NCBI GenBank assembly: GCA_030067055.1 | Contig: JASJAL010000008.1 | Location: forward strand, 1 to 28,998 | Reading direction: 5' to 3' | DNA length: 28,998 nt | From: Kiloniellales bacterium | GTDB lineage: Bacteria; Pseudomonadota; Alphaproteobacteria; Kiloniellales; JAKSBE01 | Shown: positions 22,683 through 28,998 of the stretch, piece by piece | How positions within the stretch are numbered: position 1 is the first letter of the stretch | How the letters are laid out: each line of letters opens with the position of its first letter | Made by a program: the position numbers and the translations under genes | Notes under the pieces: generated by a model | What the model was told of the DNA's origin: nothing | Database searches by the model: none | What the model saw: only the letters and a program-made list of their open reading frames with translations

Positions 22683-23366
22683 ATGCAGGCAGCAGACCGT
22701 CAGCTCGTCCATAGATGCGCCGCAATCTCGGCGGCCCTTGCCTCCTGCCTTGCGTTCGGAGAAGCGGCCCTTGCCGAACAGCCTGCGGCGATCGTCGAGG
22801 ATGTCCGGTCGTCCGAGGCCGAGGTCGAGGCCTTTCAGTACTTGAGGCCGGGCAAGACCGTTTACCTGGGTGACTCCGGGGTCCTGATCCTCGGTTATCT
22901 GACCTCCTGCTTGCGCGAGACAATCTCCGGCGGCCAGGTGGTCGTCGGCGAGACCGAAAGCGAGATCCAGGAAGGTGCGGTCCAGCGCGAGAAGGTCGAA
23001 TGCGATGGCGGCCACAGCAACCTTTCGGCCGCGGAAGCGGGCAAGAGCGGGGTCGTCGTCTTCCGTGGATTGGAAAAGCCGGAAGAAAACTCTCAGGTCC
23101 GACCGATCCGCATCTATTCCGCCAGCCCCATTTTCACCTTCACCGGCTCGGTGGACGAGGTGGTCATCAAGCGCCTCGACCTGTCCGGGGACTCCGAGGT
23201 CCTGCCCGTGGAGGGCCAGACCCTCGACCTCGCCAAGTTGGGCAGGCACTTGGTCCCGGGCGCCCGCTACCAAGCCAACGCCGGCGGCAAGGCCCAGGTG
23301 TTTCAAATCGATCGCAAGGCTTCTCCGAGCGGCGAGGCGGTGATCGGCCGCCTGATCCGGTTCTAG
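22683..23366 (+). CDS. Exported partner protein of the CHASE2 cyclase
   Basis: A 227-aa protein with a Sec signal peptide (about 1-31, cleavage near AALA-E). The region FQYLRPGKTVYLGDSGVLILGYLTSC...RETISGGQVVVGE...EKVECDGG resembles the FecR-like/beta-rich domain found in periplasmic proteins encoded next to CHASE2 cyclases. The two cysteines (in LTSCL and VECDGG) could be disulphide-bonded. The last 80 residues carry another beta-rich part. GGGAGG at 22669-22674 is eight nt from ATG 22683; ATG 22677 is only two nt away. Stop and the cyclase GTG are three nt apart, so they are translated together. Likely role: periplasmic ligand, scaffold or modulator of the cyclase; inferred from position. 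Confidence 0.78.
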   Translation: MQAADRQLVHRCAAISAALASCLAFGEAALAEQPAAIVEDVRSSEAEVEAFQYLRPGKTVYLGDSGVLILGYLTSCLRETISGGQVVVGETESEIQEGAVQREKVECDGGHSNLSAAEAGKSGVVVFRGLEKPEENSQVRPIRIYSASPIFTFTGSVDEVVIKRLDLSGDSEVLPVEGQTLDLAKLGRHLVPGARYQANAGGKAQVFQIDRKASPSGEAVIGRLIRF

Positions 23367-23369
23367 GGC

Positions 23370-25505
23370 GTGCGCTGGCGCGACGCGATAATCGCCGGGC
23401 TGATCCCGATCATCGTGTCCGCGTCGACCGCTCTGCCGGCCTTCGATCGGCTGGAAGGTCTTTCGATCGATGTGCTCTTCTGGCTTCGCCACCAGGTCTA
23501 CGGTCCGCTGCACGATCCGCAGAGCTCGCCAAGCGTCATCGTGGCGGTCGACGAAGAGACCTATCGACGTCCACCCTTCAAGGGCCTGCCGAAGGCTCTC
23601 TGGACCCCCCAGCTCTCGAGCGTGATCGAGGCGACGCTGGATGGCGGGGCGCGCGTGATCGGGCACGACATCATACTTTCGACCTCGGTCGAGAGCCACT
23701 TGCCGGGCTACGACCGGCCCTATCTCGTCGCCCTTCGCGAGGGCGCCCGACAGGGCCGTATCGTCCTCGGCAAGGTCCAGCATCTCAACAAGCCGATCAG
23801 CCCCTTCCCCGGATACAGCTTCGCCGTCGATCACGAGCGCAACATCCGTCTGGTCAACCTGTTCCGCGACCAGGACGGCACGATCCGGCGGATACCGCTC
23901 TTTTTCGAAAATCTCGAGCCGGACGGCAGCACGCGGATCGAGCCCTCGATGGCGCTGGAGCTCGCGGCCCGGGCCTTCGGCACCCAGCCGGAAAACGCGA
24001 CCGATGGAGGCGCGAAGCTCGGGGACTTCGAGATCCCGACCTCGACCGACAACACCTTGTTGCTGAACTTCGATACCGGCGGCCAGGCGATTCCCGTCTA
24101 CTCCCTGGCGGACCTCTATGCCTGCCTGCAAGACGGTCGGACCGATTTCTTCCGGGCTCAGTTCGACGGCAAGGTCGTCCTCGTGGGCAGCGTCCTGGAT
24201 GTCGAGGACAGGAAGATTACCTCTCAGCGCTTCGCTACCGGTCCGGACGGCGCCTGGTTCGCGCAGCGCTGCACCTTGCCGGTACTCACAGGGCTCTATG
24301 AAGAGAGCATCGTCAGAGATTCGATCCCCGGCAGCTTCGTTCACGCAACGGCCGTGAACAACCTGCTGCGCGAAGACCCTTTGCGGACCCTGCCGCGACC
24401 CCTGGAGGTCATGATCGTGATCCTTCTGGCGGTCTTGGCATCGGCCGCGACCATGACCCTGCGACCGTCCTTCGCCGTTCTCGCCGTGATCGGCGTCGCC
24501 TTGGCCTGGTTCGCCGTGGCGACGGTGGCATTCCGCCACGCGCTCGCGCTGCCGTTGCTCTATCCGCCCCTGGCCAGCGCGGTGACCTTTGCCGCGGTCC
24601 TGGCCTATCGCTTTGGCGTGGTCGATCGAGACAAGCGCAAGGTCCGCCAGGCCTTCTCCTACTACCTCCCGCAGGGCGTCATCGACCGGATGCTGGACTC
24701 CGACCGGGCGCCGACGCTTGGCGGCGAAACCAAGGAACTGACGGTCCTGTTCTCGGACCTGGCCGGCTTCACGTCGCTCTCGGAGAAGATGGCGCCCGAG
24801 GAGGTCGTCAGCCTGCTGAACCAGTACCTGAACGAGATGACCGACATCATCGAAGCCCAGGGAGGCTTCGTCGAGAAGTTCATCGGCGACGCCATCGTTG
24901 CCGTCTTCGGTGCGCCTCTTCCCGCGCCCGACCATGCGCTGAGGGCAGTGCGGGCGGCCTTGGCCTGTCAGCAGCGTTTGCGTGAGCTCGAGCCGGATTT
25001 GCGCCTGCCGGAAGGCTTCGGCCTCGAGGCCCGGATCGGCATCAACACGGGAGAGATGCTGATTGGCAACATAGGATCGCGCCGGCAGTTCAACTACACG
25101 GTGATGGGCGATGCCGTGAACCTGGCGTCGCGACTGGAAGGGGTCAACAAGGCCTACGGCACGGGCATCCTGGCGAGCGAGGACACGGTCAGGCGCTGCC
25201 CTGCGGAGATCGCCTTTCGCGAGGTCGACCTGGTCCGGGTCCTGGGCCGGCAGCAGCCCCTCAGGATTTTCGAGCCGCTCGGTTTCAGCGGGGAGATTGC
25301 GGAAGGGCAGTTATCCCGCCTGCAGAGCTTCGAGAACGCCCTGTCCGATTTCCACGCCTCTCGCTTCGACGAGGCCGCCGAGGCCTTCGATCGGCTCGCC
25401 AGCGAAGATCCGGTTGCCCAGGCCTTCGCGGAAAGGGCCCGGGTCTACATGGCCGCACCTCCGCCCGGCGACTGGGACGGCGTCCACAACCTCGATCAGA
25501 AGTGA
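23370..25505 (+). CDS. CHASE2-domain membrane adenylate cyclase
   Basis: A 711-aa sensor: a short N-terminal membrane segment, a large extracytoplasmic CHASE2 domain (about 30-330, with VIVAVDEETYRRPPF and ARVIGHDIILS), three further membrane helices (about 345-410), and a class III cyclase domain (about 445-630). Catalytic residues are visible: metal ligands Asp463 (FSDLAGFTS) and Asp507 (GDAIV), adenine-selecting Lys503 and Asp581, and transition-state Asn584 and Arg588 (NLASR), so ATP rather than GTP should be the substrate. The final 80 residues are helical. GTG start three nt after the upstream stop. It would make cAMP in response to a periplasmic signal; the signal is unknown. Confidence 0.9.
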   Translation: MRWRDAIIAGLIPIIVSASTALPAFDRLEGLSIDVLFWLRHQVYGPLHDPQSSPSVIVAVDEETYRRPPFKGLPKALWTPQLSSVIEATLDGGARVIGHDIILSTSVESHLPGYDRPYLVALREGARQGRIVLGKVQHLNKPISPFPGYSFAVDHERNIRLVNLFRDQDGTIRRIPLFFENLEPDGSTRIEPSMALELAARAFGTQPENATDGGAKLGDFEIPTSTDNTLLLNFDTGGQAIPVYSLADLYACLQDGRTDFFRAQFDGKVVLVGSVLDVEDRKITSQRFATGPDGAWFAQRCTLPVLTGLYEESIVRDSIPGSFVHATAVNNLLREDPLRTLPRPLEVMIVILLAVLASAATMTLRPSFAVLAVIGVALAWFAVATVAFRHALALPLLYPPLASAVTFAAVLAYRFGVVDRDKRKVRQAFSYYLPQGVIDRMLDSDRAPTLGGETKELTVLFSDLAGFTSLSEKMAPEEVVSLLNQYLNEMTDIIEAQGGFVEKFIGDAIVAVFGAPLPAPDHALRAVRAALACQQRLRELEPDLRLPEGFGLEARIGINTGEMLIGNIGSRRQFNYTVMGDAVNLASRLEGVNKAYGTGILASEDTVRRCPAEIAFREVDLVRVLGRQQPLRIFEPLGFSGEIAEGQLSRLQSFENALSDFHASRFDEAAEAFDRLASEDPVAQAFAERARVYMAAPPPGDWDGVHNLDQK

Positions 25506-25542
25506 CTGGCCGTCGAATTCGAGAACTGCCGGTGCAGGAGAT

Positions 25543-26142
25543 TCAAGTCGCCAGGCGCTTAGCGATGCCGGCGACATGTCGGCCCTGATCGGACGCGAGT
25601 TTGAGTTCGGCTTCGCTTGGCGAACGCGAGCCGTCCGCGCCTGCGATCGTTGCGGCCCCGTAGGGGGAGCCGCCACGCACCGCGCTGATATCGGACAACT
25701 CGGGACTCGCGTAGGGAAGGCCGACGATAACCAGGCCATGGTGAGCCAGCGTATGCCAGAATGAGGTGATCGTCGTTTCGTTGCCGCCACCCGTGCCGGT
25801 CGAGGTGAACACCGAACCGACCTTGCCGATGAGTTTACCCTGCGCCCAAAGACCGCCGGTTTGGTCGAGAAAGTTGCGCATTTGCGACGACATGTTTCCG
25901 AAGCGTGTCGGCGTTCCGAAAATGATGGCGTCATAGTCCGCCAATTCGCCAGGATTGGCGATCGGCGCTGCTTGGTCGAGCTTGAAGTTGCCCTTGCGAG
26001 CGACCTCTTCGGGGACGAGCTCGGGCACACGCTTGACGACGACATCCACCCCGTCAATCTCGGATGCGCCCTCTGCAACAGAAGTTGCCATCCGTTCAAT
26101 GTGACCGTAGGACGAGTAGTAGAGAACGAGGATCTTTGTCAT
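25543..26142 (-). CDS. wrbA: NAD(P)H:quinone oxidoreductase WrbA (flavodoxin-like)
   Basis: A 199-aa flavodoxin-fold enzyme. The FMN phosphate loop [12 protein letters not shown] is at the N-terminus, [19 protein letters not shown] with the following TGGLW is the WrbA signature, and [12 protein letters not shown] plus FWHTLAHHG are conserved further on. It reduces quinones by two electrons at the expense of NAD(P)H and limits redox cycling. Length matches the family (about 200). Start ATG at 26142 has CGGAG six nt upstream. It stands between the convergent cyclase and the molybdenum-hydroxylase genes, and is probably expressed alone. Confidence 0.93.
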   Translation of the reverse strand: MTKILVLYYSSYGHIERMATSVAEGASEIDGVDVVVKRVPELVPEEVARKGNFKLDQAAPIANPGELADYDAIIFGTPTRFGNMSSQMRNFLDQTGGLWAQGKLIGKVGSVFTSTGTGGGNETTITSFWHTLAHHGLVIVGLPYASPELSDISAVRGGSPYGAATIAGADGSRSPSEAELKLASDQGRHVAGIAKRLAT

Positions 26143-26371
26143 GGCTATCTCCGCAGGACACTGCCTAGGAATCGGTTTGCAAGGTGGCGGTTCGGGCGCA
26201 CCAGACCCTCACCCTCGGCGGCGGTTCGTCCGCACCGTGAACAGCGCGGACATTCGGTCCAAGGTAGGTGGGCGCAGATGGAGAGGATATCCAATGGAAG
26301 TTCATCCGGGTTTCCATGCGACCAGCACGCAAGCGGGTAAGCCGTCAACTCGACGCATCGCATTCAATCTG

Positions 26372-26392
26372 TTGACCCGGCCCCCGGGTCAA
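26372..26392 (-). terminator. Perfect palindrome downstream of the molybdenum hydroxylase gene
   Basis: TTGACCCGG and CCGGGTCAA, nine perfect base pairs with a 3-nt loop, about 17 nt past the stop of the large subunit. The tail in the direction of transcription is not U-rich, so it may be a terminator with weak tail or an operator. Confidence 0.55.
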
Positions 26393-26409
26393 AAGCACTC
26401 TGATTGAGC

Positions 26410-28626
26410 TCAGACGGGTGCTTCCAGCGCCTCCATCACCCGTTCCGGCGTGAAGGGCATGTGCCGCAGACGCCGCCCGGTCAGCGCGAAGAAGCCATTG
26501 GCGATGGCCGGGGCCACCATCGGTGTCGAGAGCTCGCCAATGCCCGTTGGCGCCGCGTCAACCTCCAAAAGCTCAACGGAGATCTCTGGCACTTCGTTGG
26601 CCCGAAGGATTTCGTAGTCGTAGAAATTCGACTGTTCGATCTCGCCGGACGAGATGGTGATGCGTTCCTTCAACGCGCTGCTGAGCCCGTAGACGATGCC
26701 GCCCTCCAACTGGTTGAGCGCATTGTTGGGGGCCACGATGAGGCCGGCATCGAAGGCGCCCCATGCCTTTGTCACCGAGATCAGCCCACTCTCCGCGTCG
26801 ACTCCGACCTCGACGACCAGCGCACCCTGGCTTGGCCCGTAGTGGCCCAGCGCCAGCCCAAGCGCCGTGCCGTCGCGCTTGCGGGCCCAGTCCGACATCT
26901 CCAGAACGCGCGACAGGACCTTCTGGCCGCGGGTGTTGTCGGCCAAAAGTGACCGGCGCATCTCAACCGGGTCCTGACCCGCTTCCTGCGCGACCTCGTC
27001 CAGGAAGGCTTCGGCCGCAAAGGTCGTGTAGGAGGCGCCGATCCCGCGCCACGGGCTCAGCCTGGCGCCGCGCTGAGTGACCACATGCTCGGCAAGAAGG
27101 TCGGGAAGGTCATAGAAGGGATTGTCCGATCCCTTCATGGTGATGATGTCCTTCGGTTTCACCTGTTCCCAGCGAACCGGGTTGAAGAAGGCGATGACCG
27201 ACGGCGCGGCGACCCGATGGCGCCAGCCGCGGACCTGACCGTCGCCGGTGACCCCAGCGCTCAAATGCTGAGCGGCCGCCGGGCGAAGGGCGCCGGTCTT
27301 CACATCGTCCTCGCGGGTCCAGACCACCTTGACCGGGCGGCCGGTCGCTCTCGAGGCGAGCAGCGCGTCGCGCACGTATTCCTGCATCAGGGCGGTGCGG
27401 CGCCCGAACCCGCCGCCCATGGTCATCATATTGAGGCGCACGCGATCCGGCGTCGTCTCCAGGACCTTGGTCACCGTCAGAGTGGTCAGCGTCTGGCTTT
27501 GGGTCCCGGCCCAGACCTCAGCGCCCTTCCCGTCGGCGTCGACGGCCGCAACGGCGGCCATGGGTTCGATCTGGGCATGGTAGGCGTAGTCCGAGAGATA
27601 GACCCGCTCGATCTGGCGATCCGAGCCGGCGATGGCGGCCGGCGCATCGCCCTTCGCCGACCAGACTGCACCGGTCTGGGCCAAATCCTGCGCGGCGGCC
27701 GCGTAGGCTGCGAGGTCGGCCTCGCTGTCGAAAGCCCGGGCGGGCGAGGTCTCGGACCAGGTCACCTCCAGAAGATCTCGCGCGGCGAGCGCATGCTCGT
27801 AGGTATCCGCCACGACGGCCACACCGTCGGGCAGGGTCACGACGTCGACCACACCTTTAGACCTGCGCGCCGCCTCATCTCCTAGGCTGATCGGACTCTC
27901 GCCCTCGACCGGGGCGCGCAGGACGGCCGCGAACAGCATGTCCGGCACGGTCACATCGATCGCGTAGCTTTGCGCGCCCGTCGACTTCGCAACGCTGTCG
28001 CGGCGCGGGGCGTCCGAGCCGATATAGCGGAAGTCTGCGGGCGATTTCAGATCGGCTTCCGTCACCTCGGGAATCTGGACCGAGGAATCCCAAAGATCGA
28101 CCAACTCGCCGTAGCTGATCGCGCGGTTCGACGCCGGATGACGGACCAGGCTCGGCTCTGTCTCGAGCTCCGAGGGGTCGAGCGACCAATGGCGTGCGGC
28201 CGTCTCGATCAGCATCCGTCGTGCCTGGGCGCCGGCCAGACGCAGCGGCGTGAAGTATGCGCGCACACCCGTGCTTCCGGCGGTGTAGAGGACGTTGCCG
28301 AAGAGCGGGTTGCCGTAGGTGCGGTCGTCGCGGTCGAGCTGTTCGACCACGACGTCGTCCCAGGCGGCGTCCAGTTCCTCGGCCAGGATCATCGGCAGCG
28401 CGGTCGAGCTCCCCTGTCCCATCTCCGTCAGCGGATAGATGATGGTGATCTCGCCGTCACGCGCGATGCGCAGCCACGCGTTCGGGGTGATCTCGCTGAG
28501 CCGATCGTCGGCGCGGGCGACGTGCACGAGCCCGCCGGCTCCGATCGCGAAGACCAGCGCGCCGCTGAACCCGAGGAAGCTGCGGCGGCTCATGGTACCG
28601 GCCTGGATGGTGTCGATCCTGCCCAT
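26410..28626 (-). CDS. Tat-exported molybdenum hydroxylase large subunit (isoquinoline 1-oxidoreductase / IorB type)
   Basis: A 738-aa molybdopterin-binding subunit of the xanthine-oxidase family. A twin-arginine signal (Arg14-Arg15 in SRRSFLGFSG, then a hydrophobic stretch ending near VHVARADD) sends it folded to the periplasm. Cofactor and substrate motifs are visible: GNVLYTAGSTGVRAYF, MTMGGGFGRRTALMQE, SPWRGIGASYTTFAAEAF, and the terminal GIGELSTPMVAPAIANGFF, whose Glu is the family's catalytic base. The family hydroxylates N-heterocycles or oxidises aldehydes; substrate unknown. AAGGAGG seven nt upstream decides the ATG at 28626, and the [2Fe-2S] subunit stop lies two nt away. A cytochrome-carrying third subunit, common in this group, would be beyond the window if present. 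Confidence 0.9.
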   Translation of the reverse strand: MGRIDTIQAGTMSRRSFLGFSGALVFAIGAGGLVHVARADDRLSEITPNAWLRIARDGEITIIYPLTEMGQGSSTALPMILAEELDAAWDDVVVEQLDRDDRTYGNPLFGNVLYTAGSTGVRAYFTPLRLAGAQARRMLIETAARHWSLDPSELETEPSLVRHPASNRAISYGELVDLWDSSVQIPEVTEADLKSPADFRYIGSDAPRRDSVAKSTGAQSYAIDVTVPDMLFAAVLRAPVEGESPISLGDEAARRSKGVVDVVTLPDGVAVVADTYEHALAARDLLEVTWSETSPARAFDSEADLAAYAAAAQDLAQTGAVWSAKGDAPAAIAGSDRQIERVYLSDYAYHAQIEPMAAVAAVDADGKGAEVWAGTQSQTLTTLTVTKVLETTPDRVRLNMMTMGGGFGRRTALMQEYVRDALLASRATGRPVKVVWTREDDVKTGALRPAAAQHLSAGVTGDGQVRGWRHRVAAPSVIAFFNPVRWEQVKPKDIITMKGSDNPFYDLPDLLAEHVVTQRGARLSPWRGIGASYTTFAAEAFLDEVAQEAGQDPVEMRRSLLADNTRGQKVLSRVLEMSDWARKRDGTALGLALGHYGPSQGALVVEVGVDAESGLISVTKAWGAFDAGLIVAPNNALNQLEGGIVYGLSSALKERITISSGEIEQSNFYDYEILRANEVPEISVELLEVDAAPTGIGELSTPMVAPAIANGFFALTGRRLRHMPFTPERVMEALEAPV

Positions 28627-28628
28627 GA

Positions 28629-28998
28629 TCAAGCCTCCTTCGCGGCGCGTTGGATCGCCAGCGTGATCCGGGCATAGGTTCCGCAGCGGCAGAGGTTGGC
28701 GCTCATGTGCTCGCGGATTTCCTCGCGGCTCGGCGCCGGGTTCTGGGCCAGCAAGTCGGCGGCGCGCATGATCTGTCCTGACTGGCAGTATCCGCATTGC
28801 GGTACCTGCTCGGCCACCCAGGCTCTTTGCAAAGGATGCTCCCCGGTGGAGGAGAGCCCTTCGATGGTCGTCACCTCGGCGCCCTCGAGGTCGCTCGTAA
28901 AGGTTTGGCAGGCATAGGTCGCCACGCCGTCGACATGCACCGTGCAAGCGCCGCACGAGCCGACGCCGCAGCCGAATTTGGTTCCGGTCAGGCCGAGT
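28629..28998 (-). CDS. [2Fe-2S] subunit of the molybdenum hydroxylase, partial (cut at right window edge)
   Basis: The frame runs on past the window edge, so its N-terminus is missing; about 122 codons are visible. Plant-type ferredoxin cysteines are in [13 protein letters not shown] and a further YAC, and the C-terminal cluster cysteines in CGYCQSGQ and CRCGTY. This is the small electron-transfer subunit (IorA/CoxS type) that passes electrons from the molybdenum site. Stop is two nt from the large-subunit start, so both are one operon. No signal peptide can be seen; this subunit normally travels with its Tat-exported partner. Confidence 0.92.
   Translation of the reverse strand, partial: LGLTGTKFGCGVGSCGACTVHVDGVATYACQTFTSDLEGAEVTTIEGLSSTGEHPLQRAWVAEQVPQCGYCQSGQIMRAADLLAQNPAPSREEIREHMSANLCRCGTYARITLAIQRAAKEA

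Noticed and set aside
22419..24935. 838-aa minus-strand frame opposite the cyclase operon
   Set aside because: Antisense to genes with complete, recognisable catalytic domains; no motifs or ribosome site of its own.
25513..25522. TCGAATTCGA palindrome after the cyclase gene
   Set aside because: Short self-complementary stretch without T tract; expected by chance in a window of this size.
26141..26407. 88-aa + strand frame between wrbA and the molybdenum hydroxylase
   Set aside because: No ribosome site, no family resemblance, and it overlaps the wrbA start region.
1..28998. CRISPR arrays, tRNA or rRNA genes, insertion sequences, prophage genes
   Set aside because: No regularly spaced repeats, no tRNA-like cloverleaf that I could recognise, and no transposase, integrase or phage motif in any frame.

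Overview
The window is GC-rich throughout, with Alphaproteobacteria-like gene content: CUT1 sugar transport, a FixK/FNR-type regulator with its matching box, isoquinoline-1-oxidoreductase-type molybdo-hydroxylase, LigE-like GST, GYD protein and a CHASE2 cyclase. It also carries a dispersed palindrome of a type I associate with Rhodospirillales-like genomes. It reads as ordinary chromosome. I see no rRNA, tRNA, CRISPR array, integrase or insertion sequence.

Layout. (1) 1-3279, + strand: the end of an ebo-type pair (eboA tail and the TatD-like eboB), then an exported PQQ-type sugar dehydrogenase and a small exported cytochrome c that could take its electrons. (2) 3434-10130, - strand: a six-gene sugar operon running solute-binding protein, two permeases, ATPase, aldose dehydrogenase, sugar lactonase. 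It looks like uptake and non-phosphorylative oxidation of an aldose such as L-fucose. (3) 10384-11195, + strand: a Crp/FNR-family regulator preceded by a good FNR box and a matching -10, so probably autoregulated. (4) 11236-15147: two GSTs, a small secreted protein, a 41-aa Flp-pilin-like protein in an AT-rich island with its own promoter and strong terminator, a CBS-pair protein and an SDR. (5) 15428-18836: a close relative of the eukaryotic sphingolipid delta-4 desaturase, a ureohydrolase, a DMT exporter and a GYD protein. (6) 19464-25505, + strand: an exported caspase-like protein, two lipoproteins, a periplasmic protein and a CHASE2 adenylate cyclase. (7) 25543-28998, - strand: WrbA and a Tat-exported molybdenum hydroxylase with its [2Fe-2S] subunit, cut by the window edge.

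The most promising candidate for an undescribed system is region 6. A secreted caspase-fold protease with intact His/Cys dyad is tightly linked to two envelope lipoproteins (glycine-zipper/coiled-coil), and then to a periplasmic protein plus a membrane cyclase with an extracytoplasmic CHASE2 sensor. This suggests envelope stress sensing coupled to cAMP, but function is inference only. The sphingolipid desaturase homologue and the orphan Flp-like peptide are the next most interesting items.
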